Assembly: GCA_030428945.1 (NCBI GenBank)
Contig: JAUIEC010000001.1
Span: forward strand, 92,438-156,437
Origin: Phycisphaerae bacterium
GTDB lineage: Bacteria > Planctomycetota > Phycisphaerae > UBA1845 > Fen-1342
Direction of reading: 5' to 3'
Length of the DNA stretch: 64,000 nucleotides
Shown: positions 34,814 to 44,775 of the stretch, one piece after another
Layout: the number at the start of each line of letters is the position of its first letter
How positions within the stretch are numbered: the stretch's first letter is position 1
Position numbers and translations under genes: made by a program
Notes under the pieces: generated by a model
What the model was told of the DNA's origin: nothing
Databases searched by the model: none
Seen by the model: only the letters and a program-made list of their open reading frames with translations

Positions 34814-36826
34814 TCAGGCCGGGTGCGGCATTGCGCCGCCGGGCTCCTCGTCGGGCTTGTCGACCGGGCGGGCGACCGGGGGCGGTTCGTTCTGGCGGCG
34901 CTCCTGCTCGGCCGCGATCAGTTCCGCGACGGTCGGCTTGTCGATCTCCTCGCCCGCGATGATCGCCCGGACCTCGTCGCCGGTCAGCGTCTCGTACTTG
35001 AGCAGCGCCTGGGCGACCCGGTCGAGGGCCGCGCGGTTCTCGGCCAGGATCCGCCGCGTGTCCTGGTAGGCCTCGTCAATGATCCGCTTGACCTCTTCGT
35101 CGATCATGCCCGAGGTCACTTCCGAATACTCGTGGCCGAACTTGAACTCGCTCTGCTTGTCGTCGCCGTAGTAGACGAAGCCGAGCCGGTCGCTCATGCC
35201 CCAGTCGGTGATCATCTGCTTGGCCAGGTTGGTCGCCTGGCGGATGTCGCCCGCGGCGCCCGAGTTCATGTCCTGCCCGAGCAGTTCCTCGGCCAAACGC
35301 CCGGCGCACAGCACCCGCATCGTCGCGTCGATGAACGACCGGTTGACCGTCATGCGGTCCTTGTCCGGCAGCGAGAAAGTCGCCCCGCCGTACGGGCCGC
35401 GCGGGATGATGCTGACCTTGTGAACCGGGTCGGCCGCTTCCAGCAGCGTCTGCACGACGGCGTGCCCGGCCTCGTGGTAGGCGGTCAGTTCACGCTCGTG
35501 ATCCTCGACCACGCGGCTCTTCTTGGCCCGCCCGAAGCGGATCTTGTCGCGGGCCTCCTCGAGGTCGTCCATGTCGATCGCGTCCTTGCTGGCCAGCGTC
35601 GCCAGCAGGGCGGATTCGTTGATCGTGGCGGCCAGGTCGGCCCCGCTGAACATCGGGGTGGCCTTGGCCAGGCGCTGCAGCTTCTTGTCGATCGGCGGCT
35701 GCATCTTCACCTTGCGGGCGTGCACCCGCAGGATCTCGAAGCGGCCCTTCACGTCCGGCAGCGGCACGTAGACCTGCCGGTCGAAGCGGCCGGGGCGAAT
35801 CAGGGCCGGGTCGAGCACGTCGGCCCGGTTGGTGGCCGCGATGACGATCACCTGGTCGTTGCTTTCGAAGCCGTCCATCTCGACCAGGATCGCGTTGAGC
35901 GTCTGTTCGCGCTCGTCGTGTCCGCCGCCCGAGTAGCCCATGCCGCGCCGCCGGCCGACCGCGTCAATCTCGTCGAGGAAGATGATGCAGGGCGAGTTCT
36001 CCTTGGCCTGCTTGAACAGGTCGCGGACCCGCGAGGCCCCGACGCCGACGAACATCTCGACGAAGTCCGACCCGCTGATCGAGAAAAACGGCACGTCGGC
36101 CTCGCCCGCGATCGCCTTGGCCAGCAGCGTCTTGCCGCAGCCCGGTTCGCCGATCAGCAGCACGCCGCGCGGAATCCGCCCGCCCAGGCGCTGGAAGCGC
36201 TTCGGGTTCTTCAGGAACTCGACGATCTCGAGGACCTCGTCCTTGGCTTCCTCGATGCCGGCCACGTCGTTGAACGTGACGTTCGTGTGCTCCTTGGTGG
36301 TGATCCGGTGCCGGCTGCGGCCGAAGTTGCCCAACATGCCGGCTCCGCCGCCGCTCTGCCGCAACTGGCGGAACAGCAGGAACCAGATCAGTCCGATGAT
36401 CAGCAGGAACGGCAGCATCTGGACCAGGATGGTCAGCCAGGCGCTCTGGTGCTTGTACTCGACCCGGATCGGGCGCGGCGCGTTCTGCAGCGTCTTCTGG
36501 AACTCGTCACTGTTGGTGACTTCCTTGAAGACCTCGAACTGGAAGTTCTTGGTCTGCTCGCCCTTGCCCTGCCGGATCTTGGCGATCACGGTGTTGTCGT
36601 CGCGAATGACGACCTCGTCGACCTTCCCGTTCTTCACGTGCGTCAGGAAGTCCGAGTAGTAGATCTTCTCGGTCGGCTCCATCCCGCGGACGAAGGCGAA
36701 CAGCAGCGTGGCCGCCAGGGCGAAGATCAGGATCCAGCCGAACGCGTTGCGCTGCATGCGGAACGGCGGACGCGGCGGTTCCCCGCCCGGATCACGCTGC
36801 GGATCATTGTTCTGGTAGTTCGACAT
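34814..36826 (-). CDS. ftsH: ATP-dependent zinc metalloprotease FtsH
   Basis: A 670-residue membrane protease that degrades faulty membrane proteins and regulators. Two helices (29-47, 130-153) flank a periplasmic domain. The AAA+ domain has Walker A GEPGCGKT (226-233), Walker B IIFLDEID, the SRH ([19 protein letters not shown]) and the zinc site HEAGH in [12 protein letters not shown]. The C-terminal ~20 residues are Pro/Glu rich. ATG at 36826 follows GGAGC. It is the third gene of a minus-strand run with the lptE-like and BamD-like genes. Confidence 0.97.
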   Translation of the reverse strand: MSNYQNNDPQRDPGGEPPRPPFRMQRNAFGWILIFALAATLLFAFVRGMEPTEKIYYSDFLTHVKNGKVDEVVIRDDNTVIAKIRQGKGEQTKNFQFEVFKEVTNSDEFQKTLQNAPRPIRVEYKHQSAWLTILVQMLPFLLIIGLIWFLLFRQLRQSGGGAGMLGNFGRSRHRITTKEHTNVTFNDVAGIEEAKDEVLEIVEFLKNPKRFQRLGGRIPRGVLLIGEPGCGKTLLAKAIAGEADVPFFSISGSDFVEMFVGVGASRVRDLFKQAKENSPCIIFLDEIDAVGRRRGMGYSGGGHDEREQTLNAILVEMDGFESNDQVIVIAATNRADVLDPALIRPGRFDRQVYVPLPDVKGRFEILRVHARKVKMQPPIDKKLQRLAKATPMFSGADLAATINESALLATLASKDAIDMDDLEEARDKIRFGRAKKSRVVEDHERELTAYHEAGHAVVQTLLEAADPVHKVSIIPRGPYGGATFSLPDKDRMTVNRSFIDATMRVLCAGRLAEELLGQDMNSGAAGDIRQATNLAKQMITDWGMSDRLGFVYYGDDKQSEFKFGHEYSEVTSGMIDEEVKRIIDEAYQDTRRILAENRAALDRVAQALLKYETLTGDEVRAIIAGEEIDKPTVAELIAAEQERRQNEPPPVARPVDKPDEEPGGAMPHPA

Positions 36827-36865
36827 CCCGCTCCAACCCAAGCTCCGGCCACCGTCCGGCCGGTG

Positions 36866-37357
36866 TTACCAATCGTTGTACATCTGCGACACGATGCGCG
36901 ATGCCATCCGGTCCACCACCCGCTGCTCCGCGAAAGCCTCCGATTCCCCGGCGGCAGGCAGGTAGTCGATCCCCTGCAACAGCAACGGACGATCCATCAG
37001 GATCTTTCCGTTCCGCAAATCCTTCCACTGCACCCGCACCACCAGCGTCATCTGCACGTCGCGCGGCTGCCGCGAGATGAAGTCCGGGGCCACCGCCGAC
37101 TGGCGGACGCTCAGAACCTCTCCCTTCAGTATCGTATCCGCGCGGCCACGATCGGCGATCCGGTAGGGCGTATCGCTCGCCACCCGCTTCATCACTGCTT
37201 CGGTCAGAAGGAACTCCAGGTTTCGTCGGAACTCCTTGGACTCCATTATTTCGACGTGGACAGTGTTTATATCGGACCGAAAGACCCGGTCCGACGAGTA
37301 GCCGCACCCCCAGCAGCAGCCCACCAACACCAGCAGCATCGCTCGGCACGCCCGCAC
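36866..37357 (-). CDS. lptE: LptE-family lipoprotein (outer-membrane LPS assembly)
   Basis: A 163-residue lipoprotein. The lipobox LVGC (C14) precedes a body with the LptE pattern (DINTVHVEIMESKEFRRNLEF, then DTILKGEVLSVRQSAV, MTLVVRVQWKDLRNGKIL). LptE plugs LptD in the outer membrane. The GTG start at 37357 has GGAG 7 nt upstream and begins only 3 nt after the BamD-like stop, so the two are coupled. The ATG at residue 7 is an alternative. Family call is moderately firm. Confidence 0.75.
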   Translation of the reverse strand: MRACRAMLLVLVGCCWGCGYSSDRVFRSDINTVHVEIMESKEFRRNLEFLLTEAVMKRVASDTPYRIADRGRADTILKGEVLSVRQSAVAPDFISRQPRDVQMTLVVRVQWKDLRNGKILMDRPLLLQGIDYLPAAGESEAFAEQRVVDRMASRIVSQMYNDW

Positions 37358-37360
37358 GTC

Positions 37361-38329
37361 TTACTCCGCTTCCGCCGACGGAAGGTCCCCGACCCCCCGC
37401 AGACGAACTTCCGCCTCGGTCGCGGCCAGCGTTCCCGGCCACTGCTCGAGGACCAGTCGATAATAGTATCCCGCCGCCGACCGTCGTCCGACCTTCTCGT
37501 ACCACTGGCCGATCGCCAGGTCCTTCTCGGCCCGCTGCTCGCGGATCCCGTCCCGCCGCGTGTCGACGCCCTCCCGACGGGCAAACGCCGGGAACAGATC
37601 CCCCACCTGGCGGTAGCGCTCGTCGGCCTCCAGCAGGGCCTCGTCCGTGAACGGCGTCCCCGGATACGACGCGGCCGCCGCCTCCGCGGCCCGCAGCAGC
37701 GCCAGTTGCGTATAACGCCCGGCCGGGAAGTCGCGGGCCAGCGCCACGTATTCGTCCTGGGCCAGGTCGAGTTCGCCGGTCTCGAAGTAGTAGTCGGCCT
37801 TCAGCTTGACGGCTTCCTCGGCCAGGCGCGTGCCGGGCACCCGCTCCCAGATCCGGTCGAGGATGTCAATCGCCTCGTCGTAGGCCGAGATCCGGAAGAC
37901 GCCCAGCAGGCGGCGTTTCTTCCCGGACAGGAAGGCCCGGGCGACATCCATCTCGCGCAGCAGGGCCTTGTTGAACAATTCGCCGCCGGTGTTCTCGACG
38001 ACCTGCTCGAAGTACTCGTAGGCCTTGAAGTAGTCGCCCTGTTCGAAGTGCGACTCGGCCAGCAGGTAAACCCCTTCGTAGTAACGGGCTGCCTCCGGGT
38101 TCTCGGCGACCCAGTCTTCCAGCAGGTCCTCGCTGCGATCCGGGCGGCCGACGACGAGTTGCCGGCGGGCCTCCGGGATGGCGCTGTCCGGCGCGTCGGT
38201 GGCGGCCTCCGGGATCCACTCGTTGGAACCGGGGTCGAGGACCTCGCGCTCGCGGTAGCCTTCCTCCTGGGGAGGCTGCAGCGCGGAGAGCAGGGCGACG
38301 AGTACGACGGGCAGCACGGCAGAAACCAT
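37361..38329 (-). CDS. BamD-like TPR protein
   Basis: A 322-residue exported protein with a hydrophobic leader (MVSAVLPVVLVALLSALQ), then TPR-type helical repeats (YYEGVYLLAESHFEQGDYFKAYEYFEQVV, DEAIDILDRIWERVPGTRLAEEA, DLAQDEYVALARDFPAGRY). Such proteins bind BamA in the outer-membrane protein assembly complex, or act in related secretion scaffolds. No lipobox is clear, which is odd for BamD. The ATG at 38329 is used because the longer frame begins with TTG. It is first in a run with lptE and ftsH. Confidence 0.72.
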   Translation of the reverse strand: MVSAVLPVVLVALLSALQPPQEEGYREREVLDPGSNEWIPEAATDAPDSAIPEARRQLVVGRPDRSEDLLEDWVAENPEAARYYEGVYLLAESHFEQGDYFKAYEYFEQVVENTGGELFNKALLREMDVARAFLSGKKRRLLGVFRISAYDEAIDILDRIWERVPGTRLAEEAVKLKADYYFETGELDLAQDEYVALARDFPAGRYTQLALLRAAEAAAASYPGTPFTDEALLEADERYRQVGDLFPAFARREGVDTRRDGIREQRAEKDLAIGQWYEKVGRRSAAGYYYRLVLEQWPGTLAATEAEVRLRGVGDLPSAEAE

Positions 38330-38365
38330 GGCTGGGAGTATAGGTCCGGCGGAAACGGGGGACAA

Positions 38366-39385
38366 TCAGCCCCGCGAACGCGGATGCCAGCATGCCCAGC
38401 GGTGCCCCTGGCCCGCCGGCCCGATCTCCGGCGTCTCGGACCGGCACTGCGGCAGGTCGCGGCCGGTTTCGCAGCGCGGATGAAAGGCACAGCCCGGCGG
38501 GCGGTCGTACGGTTGGGGTACATCCCCGGCGATCACCGGCAGCCGACCGCCACGCGGGCGGGCCAGGTCCGGGGCGACCTCGAGCAGGGCGGCGGTGTAG
38601 GGGTGGGCGGCGTGCCGCAGGATCTCGCCGGCCGGGCCCTGCTCGACGAGGCGGCCGGCGTACATGATCTCGATCCAGTCGGCCCGCTGACGGACGAGGG
38701 ACAGGTCGTGGGTGATCAGCAGGACGGCCATGCCGAAATCGGTCTGCAACTGTCGCAGCAGGTCGAGGATCTGCAACTGGGTGGTGGCATCGAGGGCCGT
38801 GGTCGGTTCGTCGGCGATCAGCACGTCCGGGTGGCAGATCAGGGCCATCGCGATGCAGACCCGCTGCCGCATGCCGCCGCTCAACTGGTGCGGATACTGA
38901 CCCGCCACCCGCCGCGGATCCGGCAGGCCGACCCGCCCGAGCATCTCGATCGCGGCCGCCTCAGCCGCCCGCCGCGAGGTCTTCCGGTGAATGCACAGCG
39001 GTTCGGCGACCTGCTGTCCGATCGACAGGACCGGATTCAGCGCGGTCATCGGTTCCTGAAAGACGACGGCGACCCGGTCGCCGCGGACCTGGCGCATGTC
39101 CGATTCCGGCAGGGCGGCCAGGTCGCGGCCGGCCAGCAGGATCTGTCCCGCGCGGAGCGCCCCGCGTGGCAGCAGGCCCAGCATCGCGAGGCCGGTCATG
39201 CTCTTGCCGCTGCCCGACTCGCCGACGAGGGCGGTGGTCCGCCCGGCGTGCAGGTCGAAGCTGACCCCGCAGACGATCTCGACCGCCTCTCCGGGCGTAC
39301 GGATCGCGACCCGCAGGTCACGCACGCGGCAGACCGGACCGGCGGCAGACTCGGTCTCAACGGATGCGGGGGCCAGATCGGACAT
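38366..39385 (-). CDS. Oligopeptide/dipeptide ABC transporter ATPase (OppD/DppD type)
   Basis: A 339-residue ATPase with Walker A GESGSGKS, signature LSGGMRQRV, Walker [13 protein letters not shown] and the C-terminal oligopeptide-family segment [14 protein letters not shown] (Fe-S-like cysteines). It energises import of peptides or nickel. No permease or binding protein is adjacent, so it is an orphan. Two ATG choices (39394 or 39385) exist; the frame upstream of them runs into a heptamer array. Confidence 0.9.
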   Translation of the reverse strand: MSDLAPASVETESAAGPVCRVRDLRVAIRTPGEAVEIVCGVSFDLHAGRTTALVGESGSGKSMTGLAMLGLLPRGALRAGQILLAGRDLAALPESDMRQVRGDRVAVVFQEPMTALNPVLSIGQQVAEPLCIHRKTSRRAAEAAAIEMLGRVGLPDPRRVAGQYPHQLSGGMRQRVCIAMALICHPDVLIADEPTTALDATTQLQILDLLRQLQTDFGMAVLLITHDLSLVRQRADWIEIMYAGRLVEQGPAGEILRHAAHPYTAALLEVAPDLARPRGGRLPVIAGDVPQPYDRPPGCAFHPRCETGRDLPQCRSETPEIGPAGQGHRWACWHPRSRG

Positions 39386-39404
39386 GCGTCGCATCGTAGC
39401 CGAG

Positions 39405-39584
39405 GGAAGGGAACAGGGGGGCAGGAAGGGAACAGGGAACAGGGAACAGGAAGGGAACAGGGAACAGGGAACAGGGAACAGGGGGGAGCGGGCATGCAGA
39501 CGCACCTGCTCACTTGCTCACTTGCTCCCTTGCTCCCTTGCTCCCTTGCTCCCTTGCTCCCTTGCTTACTTGGCTACTGTGCGT
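39405..39584. repeat. Mixed heptamer and octamer arrays between DUF1028 and ABC genes
   Basis: 39405-39485 holds (GGGAACA)n on the + strand (CCCTGTT on the ABC coding strand, before its start). 39495-39584 holds TTGCTCCC/TTGCTCAC units, read as (GCAAGGGA)n and (GCAAGTGA)n on the DUF1028 strand right after its stop. The transition from GGGA to GTGA shows that these two octamer forms are one family. Confidence 0.85.
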
Positions 39585-40922
39585 TTACCAGTTCAGGCCG
39601 GGGACGATCAGCAGGCTGGCGAGGTCGCTGAGGTCGGTTCGGCCGTTGCCGTCGAAGTCGCCGGTTCCGCCGACGCTGCCGTAGTTGGCCAGCAGCAGGG
39701 CGAGGTCCGCGGCATCGACCCGTCCGTCGGCGTTGAAGTCGCCGCGCGGATCCTGGACCGCGATCCGTCCGCCGGGCATCAGGTAGAACTGCTGGCCGCC
39801 GTCGTAGGTTACGCGGACCGCCAGTTGATCGATCCCGAGCGTATCGCCGGAGACGACCGCGCATTCGTAGACCTGCTGGTCCGCGTCGAGCAGCGTGACC
39901 GGGCCGATCAGGGCGCCGGCGGCGCTGCCGTCGGGATCGTGCAGCACCTCGACGTTCTCGACGCCGACGGCCGTCTGTCCGGCGTAGTCGTGCAGTTCGA
40001 TCCGCATCGTGATCGGGGTGGCGGTCCCCGGCAGGACCCGGTCGTCGCTCAGCGTGACCAGCGACTGGACCTGGTCCGGCCGGCCGGTGCGGTTGGCCCG
40101 CCAGATGTCGAACCGTTCGCGGAGGGTGAAGACCGGGTCCGGGTCGCTCGCCTGGGCGTTGCGCACGTTGCGCGACAGGAAGTAGGTCCCGTCGGCGCAG
40201 CCGCGCGAGGCGTTGCAGGCTCCGTCCGTGTCGCCGCGGCGGGCGACGATGATGTAGCCGATGTGGGCGCTCTTCGGGTTCTGGGTCAGATCGCCGTCGC
40301 AGGTGAAGCCCTTCGGCGGCGCGCCGCACCCGTCCGGGCTGGGCTGATCGCATGAGCAGCGCCCGTCACCACCATAGCAGTAGGCCGCCTCCATCGCGGC
40401 CATGAGCTTCTCAGGCAGATCGCCGGGCGTGTTCTCGACCGCGTCGGCGGCCGCGTCGACGACCTCCATGCCGGTGATGACGTTGCCCTGCACGGCGTAG
40501 TGCAGGGTGCCGACCTGTCCGACCCGTCCGCCCGCGAACGCGCCGTTGCGGTTGCCCGAGAAGGTCACCGCCCGCCCGCGGACATCGACGATGCCGTATT
40601 GACGGCTGTTGTGGGCCTGGCGACCTTCGTTCTCGCGCAGCAGCGTCAGGATCTGCTGCGGATCGGTTCCGTTGCCGAGTTCGGCATAGATCAACTGCCG
40701 GTTCGCTCCGGTCGAATCGACCGAGGACTGGGCCGCGGCCGCGCCGACCCCGACCCGCACGACCGGCGAGCCGCGCTTCAGGTCGAAGTTCGTCAGGCAC
40801 GTGGCCGAACCGATTGCGATCTCACCCGTGCGACTGTCGACCATCACGATCGACCAGGTCGCGTTCGCCGTCCCGGCCAGCAGGCCGAGCAGGGCCGTCA
40901 TCACCAGTGCCTTGCGGTGCAT
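39585..40922 (-). CDS. DUF1028 protein with dockerin-like tail, copy 1
   Basis: A 445-residue secreted protein. After the signal peptide, a DUF1028 domain (about 22-240) of NTN-hydrolase type begins TWSIVMVDSRTGEIAIGSAT and contains SRQYGIVDVRGRAVTFSGN and a Cys-rich segment YCYGGDGRCSC. The C-terminus carries two Ca-binding repeats (GDFNADGRVDAADLALLLA and GDFDGNGRTDLSDLASLLI), dockerin-like anchors. The SD AAGGGG precedes the ATG. A close paralogue is next to it on the same strand. Substrate unknown. Confidence 0.9.
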   Translation of the reverse strand: MHRKALVMTALLGLLAGTANATWSIVMVDSRTGEIAIGSATCLTNFDLKRGSPVVRVGVGAAAAQSSVDSTGANRQLIYAELGNGTDPQQILTLLRENEGRQAHNSRQYGIVDVRGRAVTFSGNRNGAFAGGRVGQVGTLHYAVQGNVITGMEVVDAAADAVENTPGDLPEKLMAAMEAAYCYGGDGRCSCDQPSPDGCGAPPKGFTCDGDLTQNPKSAHIGYIIVARRGDTDGACNASRGCADGTYFLSRNVRNAQASDPDPVFTLRERFDIWRANRTGRPDQVQSLVTLSDDRVLPGTATPITMRIELHDYAGQTAVGVENVEVLHDPDGSAAGALIGPVTLLDADQQVYECAVVSGDTLGIDQLAVRVTYDGGQQFYLMPGGRIAVQDPRGDFNADGRVDAADLALLLANYGSVGGTGDFDGNGRTDLSDLASLLIVPGLNW

Positions 40923-41018
40923 CGATCATTCCCCTTGGTTTCGGGTCGGGTGCGCGTGGGAAAGAGCGGGTCCGTCGAGCGGTCGCCTCCTCTTCCCCGG
41001 CTTCACCCGTTCACCGTT

Positions 41019-42365
41019 TCACGGAACCAGCGTCAGTCCGGGCGTTACCAGCATGGCGGCCAGGTCGCTCAGGTCCGTGACGCCGTTGCCGTCGAAATCG
41101 CCATCCCCATCGAGCGCGCCGAAGTTGCCGGTCAGGATGCCGAGGTCGGCCAGGTCGACCTGTCCATCGGCGTTGAAGTCGCCGCGCGGATCCTGCACCG
41201 CCAGCACGCCGCCGGGCATCAGGTAGCGCTGCTGCCCGCCGCCATACGTGACCCGCACCGCGATCCGGTCCAGGCCGATCACATCGCCACTGGTCAGCGG
41301 GACCTCGTAGATGTGATTGACCGGATCGACCGCCGCCAGTGCGCCGATCAGCGTCGATCCCGTGCCGTGTTCCGGATCGGCCAGCACTTCGATGTCTTCG
41401 AAATCGGTCGGCGGCTGACCTTCCCAGTCGCGCAGTTCGATTCGCATCGTGATCCCCCGGGCGGCCCCCGGCAGGGCCCGCGCCGCGCTGAGCGTGACCC
41501 GCGACTGCACCTGGTCAGGCTCGCCGCGGCGATTGTCGCGCCACTGGTCGAACCGCTCGCGCAGGGTGAAGACCGGATCCGGATCGCTCTCGACCGTGTT
41601 CCGCACGTTCTTCTCGAGGAAGTATGTCCCGCTGGCGCAGCCCATCTGCGGTTCGCAGTCTCCGTTCAGGTCGCCGCGCCGGGCCGCGATCAGGTACCCG
41701 ACGTGGGCCGTCTTCGGATTGGCGGTCAGGTCGCCTTCGCAGACGAAGCCCTCGGGCGGCGATCCGCATCCGTCGGCGAACAGATCGTCGCACGAGCAGC
41801 GCCCGTCGCCGCCGTAGCAGTAGGCCGCCTCCATCGCCGCCATCAGCTTTTCGGGCAGATCGCCCGGCGTCTGTTCGATCGCGTCGGCGGCCCCGTCGAC
41901 AAGTTCCATCCCGGTGATGACGTTGCCCTGGACCGCGTACACCAGCGTCCCGATCCGCCCCGTGCGACCGCCGGCGAACGAACCGTTGCGGTTGCCCGAG
42001 AACGTGGCCGCCCGGCCGCGGACGTCGACGATGCCGTACTGTCGGCTGTTGTGGTTTCGGCGTCCTTCGTTCTGTCGCAGGCGGACGAGGATCTGGTCCG
42101 GGGCGGTCCCGAGGGCCAGTTCGTCCCAGATCAGTTGGCGGTTTTCGCCGGAGACGTCGACGAACGACTGGGCCGTGGCGGCGCCGATGCCGACCCGCAG
42201 GACGGGCGTGTCGTGCTGCAGGTTGATGCGGGTGACGCAGGTCGCGCTGCCCAGCACGATCTCTCCGGTCCGCTCGTCGGCGATCAGTATCGACCAGGTC
42301 GCGCGTGCCTCGGTGGCGGCCCAGGCACAGATCAGAACGGCACCCAACCACATTGCTCGAACCAT
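41019..42365 (-). CDS. DUF1028 protein with dockerin-like tail, copy 2
   Basis: A 448-residue secreted paralogue of the 39585-40922 gene with the same order of parts: signal peptide, TWSILIADERTGEIVLGSAT, the Cys segment GDGRCSCDDLFADGCG and two Ca-binding repeats (GDFNADGQVDLADLGILTG). The ATG at 42365 follows GGGGAGC. Its stop codon TGA lies inside a GTGAA-type octamer (GTGAAACGGTGAACGG). The two copies most likely arose by tandem duplication. Confidence 0.9.
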   Translation of the reverse strand: MVRAMWLGAVLICAWAATEARATWSILIADERTGEIVLGSATCVTRINLQHDTPVLRVGIGAATAQSFVDVSGENRQLIWDELALGTAPDQILVRLRQNEGRRNHNSRQYGIVDVRGRAATFSGNRNGSFAGGRTGRIGTLVYAVQGNVITGMELVDGAADAIEQTPGDLPEKLMAAMEAAYCYGGDGRCSCDDLFADGCGSPPEGFVCEGDLTANPKTAHVGYLIAARRGDLNGDCEPQMGCASGTYFLEKNVRNTVESDPDPVFTLRERFDQWRDNRRGEPDQVQSRVTLSAARALPGAARGITMRIELRDWEGQPPTDFEDIEVLADPEHGTGSTLIGALAAVDPVNHIYEVPLTSGDVIGLDRIAVRVTYGGGQQRYLMPGGVLAVQDPRGDFNADGQVDLADLGILTGNFGALDGDGDFDGNGVTDLSDLAAMLVTPGLTLVP

Positions 42366-42712
42366 GCGAACTGCTCCCCTCGTTGCTCTGGTCGGCTCTG
42401 GGCGGCGGAAAAGAAGCGTCCAGCGGATTGCCACCGCCCTCTCAGCTTAGCAAATCGCCATGCGCGAAGGTAGCGCCGGCCTGCCCCGGCAGGGAACCGG
42501 GGCAGCGGGCCTGAGGCGGCAGGAGGAGCGTCAAACCCACATTCCGCCGTCCGCCGCCCGCACTTGCGGGCCCCACGGTGTAAAATCTCAGTTGGTTTTT
42601 AACGCCCGGGCAGCCGAAGCCACGGGTACCATGCCGGCGGATCGGACGCGACGCACGCGTCCCCGGGCAGCCGCGGCACCGTCCGCAAACTCGCGGGGTA
42701 GGAGGACTTCCC
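42366..42712. other. Promoter region of sppA
   Basis: No gene is supported in this gap between divergent genes. A TAAAAT box at 42591-42596, a GGTTTTTAA run just after it, and a GGAGG before the start at 42713 suggest that sppA is transcribed from here. No repeat family is seen. Confidence 0.4.
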
Positions 42713-44554
42713 TTGAAGAACAACGCAAACCTGGCAGTCTGGCTCCTGGCCGGATTCGCCGCAGCCGTCTCCGTCGTACCGGCCATCGCCGAGCAGCAGG
42801 TCCTGCGGCTGAAATTCGACGGCCCCGTAGCCGAAGCACCCAGCGACGACGGCGACCTGGCCATCCTGTTCGGCGGCAGCCCGCCCAAGACCCTCCGCCA
42901 GTGGGTCAACAAGATCCACAAGGCGGCCGCCGACGAGGAAATCAACGGCATCGCGATGATCATCGACGGCCCGGCCATCGGCATGGCCCAGGTCCAGGAA
43001 CTGCGGCAGGCGCTGGCCCGTTTCCGTGAGGCCGGCAAGAAGGTCTACTGCTACATGGACTACGCCGGCAACGGCGGTTACGCCCTGGCCACCGCGGCCG
43101 ATCACATCACGCTGGCCGAGCACAGCGAACTTTCGATCATGGGCCTGCGGGCCGAACTGAGCTACTACAAGGGCCTGTTCGACAAGATCGGCGTCCAGGC
43201 CGACATGCTGCACTGCGGGGCCTACAAGAGCGCCCTGGAACCCTACACCCGGACCGAGCCGAGCAAGCCGGCGGCCGAGAACATCAACTGGCTGCTGGAC
43301 GGTCTCTACGACGGCTGGGTCGACATGCTTGCGGACGGGCGCGGCAAGACCGCTTCGCAGATCAAGGCGATCGTCGACACGGCCCCGGTCGCATCCGACG
43401 ACGCCCTCGCGCAGGGCCTGATCGACGCGATCGGCAGCTTCGACGATTTCCGCGGCACGATCCGCAAGGAGTTCGGGCAGGATGTCGACATCGTCAAGAA
43501 GTATCCCCGCAAGGACGGACCCGAGTTCGATCTCGACCCCGGCAACCCGTTCGCGCTGTTCACCGAGATGAACCGCATGATGGAGGAACTGTTCGGCGGC
43601 GAAGACGAGCCCGACGAGCCCGGCCTCGGCCTGATCTACATCGAAGGCGCGATCGTGATGGGCAAGAGCCAGTCCAGCCCGTTCGGCGGCGCCACGGCCG
43701 GCAGCACGACCGTGCGGGCCGCGTTCGAGGCGGCCCTGGAGGACGACAACGTCAAGGCGGTCGTCGTGCGGGTCAACTCTCCGGGCGGCTCGGCGCTGGC
43801 CAGCGACATCATGTGGAAGGCGGCCATGAAGTGCGGGCAGAAGAAGCCCGTGATTGTCAGCATGGGCGGGGTGGCCGGCAGTGGCGGCTATTACGTGGCG
43901 ATTCCCGGTGATGTGATCTACGCGGACGAAACGACGATCACCGGTTCGATCGGCGTGGTGGGCGGCAAGCTGGTGGTGCGTGACCTGTTCGAGGACAAGC
44001 TCGGGATCACGACGACCGAGTTCCAGCGGGGCGGCAACGCCGGGCTGATGAGCCTGAACCGTCCGTGGACCGACGAGGAACGCGAGCGGATGCAGTCCTA
44101 CATGAACGACGTCTACGACCAGTTCAAGGGACGCGTGCTGCACAACCGCGGCGACAAGCTGACCAAGGACATCGAGGACCTCGCGGGCGGCCGGGTCTAC
44201 ACCGGCAAGCAGGCCCTGGCGATCGGGCTGGTGGACAAGCTGGGCACGCTGGACGACGCGATCGCGTACGCCGAGGAGCGGGTCAAGCTGGACGACGCGC
44301 CGGTCTACGTGTTCCCGAAGAAGAAGGACTTCGCCGAGGTGCTGGCCCAGTTGCTGGGCGAGGAGACCAAGGACGGCTGGGAGATCCGCATGCCGCGGCA
44401 ACTGGCCGGCGATCCGCTGCTCGGCACGGTCGGCCCGCTGCTGCAGGGCCTGGCGCCCGAGCACGTCAGCCGGATCATGGCCGACCTGCACAACCTCGCG
44501 ATCCTGAACCAGGAACGCGTCGGCTGCTTCATGCCGACCATCAGGGTCAAGTAA
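42713..44554 (+). CDS. sppA: Signal peptide peptidase SppA (S49)
   Basis: A 613-residue periplasm-facing protease that cuts leftover signal peptides. The TTG start at 42713 has GGAGG seven bases upstream and is followed by a leader (AVWLLAGFAAAVSVVPAIA). Two tandem S49 domains are present. The catalytic lysine is K172 in AYKSALEPY and the nucleophile S390 in GGVAGSGGYYVA, matching the two-domain E. coli SppA arrangement. It is an intact gene followed by an octamer array and a terminator. The neighbouring DUF1028 genes are divergent. Confidence 0.95.
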   Translation: MKNNANLAVWLLAGFAAAVSVVPAIAEQQVLRLKFDGPVAEAPSDDGDLAILFGGSPPKTLRQWVNKIHKAAADEEINGIAMIIDGPAIGMAQVQELRQALARFREAGKKVYCYMDYAGNGGYALATAADHITLAEHSELSIMGLRAELSYYKGLFDKIGVQADMLHCGAYKSALEPYTRTEPSKPAAENINWLLDGLYDGWVDMLADGRGKTASQIKAIVDTAPVASDDALAQGLIDAIGSFDDFRGTIRKEFGQDVDIVKKYPRKDGPEFDLDPGNPFALFTEMNRMMEELFGGEDEPDEPGLGLIYIEGAIVMGKSQSSPFGGATAGSTTVRAAFEAALEDDNVKAVVVRVNSPGGSALASDIMWKAAMKCGQKKPVIVSMGGVAGSGGYYVAIPGDVIYADETTITGSIGVVGGKLVVRDLFEDKLGITTTEFQRGGNAGLMSLNRPWTDEERERMQSYMNDVYDQFKGRVLHNRGDKLTKDIEDLAGGRVYTGKQALAIGLVDKLGTLDDAIAYAEERVKLDDAPVYVFPKKKDFAEVLAQLLGEETKDGWEIRMPRQLAGDPLLGTVGPLLQGLAPEHVSRIMADLHNLAILNQERVGCFMPTIRVK

Positions 44555-44581
44555 AGCAAGTGAGCAAGTAAGCAAGTGAGC
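44555..44581. repeat. Octamer array (GCAAGTRA)n after sppA stop
   Basis: Three to four units of GCAAGTGA/GCAAGTAA immediately past the TAA. Because the period is 8, the TGA/TAA in each unit falls in a different frame; all three are closed within 24 nt. Confidence 0.85.
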
Positions 44582-44613
44582 AAGGCCGGGTCGTTGGACC
44601 TGGCCTTGTTCTT
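44582..44613 (+). terminator. Rho-independent terminator of sppA
   Basis: An 11-bp stem AAGGCCGGGTC/GACCTGGCCTT with one G-U pair and a GTTG loop (44582-44607), then GTTCTT. It directly follows the array. Confidence 0.85.
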
Positions 44614-44775
44614 GCGCTGTGGGAACGTGAAAGAGAGTGCAGCGGAAGGGGGGGGAACGGCCTGACGGAGCGGATCCGCGCCACGAGAACAGAGTCGGCC
44701 AGCACCCGACCCGCCTTGCTTACCTGCTCACCTGGCACCAGGTTCTGTTTGATGGATCCAATCGCGTTGTTGCCG

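Noticed and set aside
38392..38667. Small arginine-rich frames opposite the ABC ATPase
   Set aside because: Codon pattern and composition typical of antisense GC-rich shadow, with no start signal.
34823..39631. 1602-residue + strand frame across ftsH, lptE, BamD-like and ABC genes
   Set aside because: It covers four well-supported minus-strand genes and ends in array DNA; a shadow frame.
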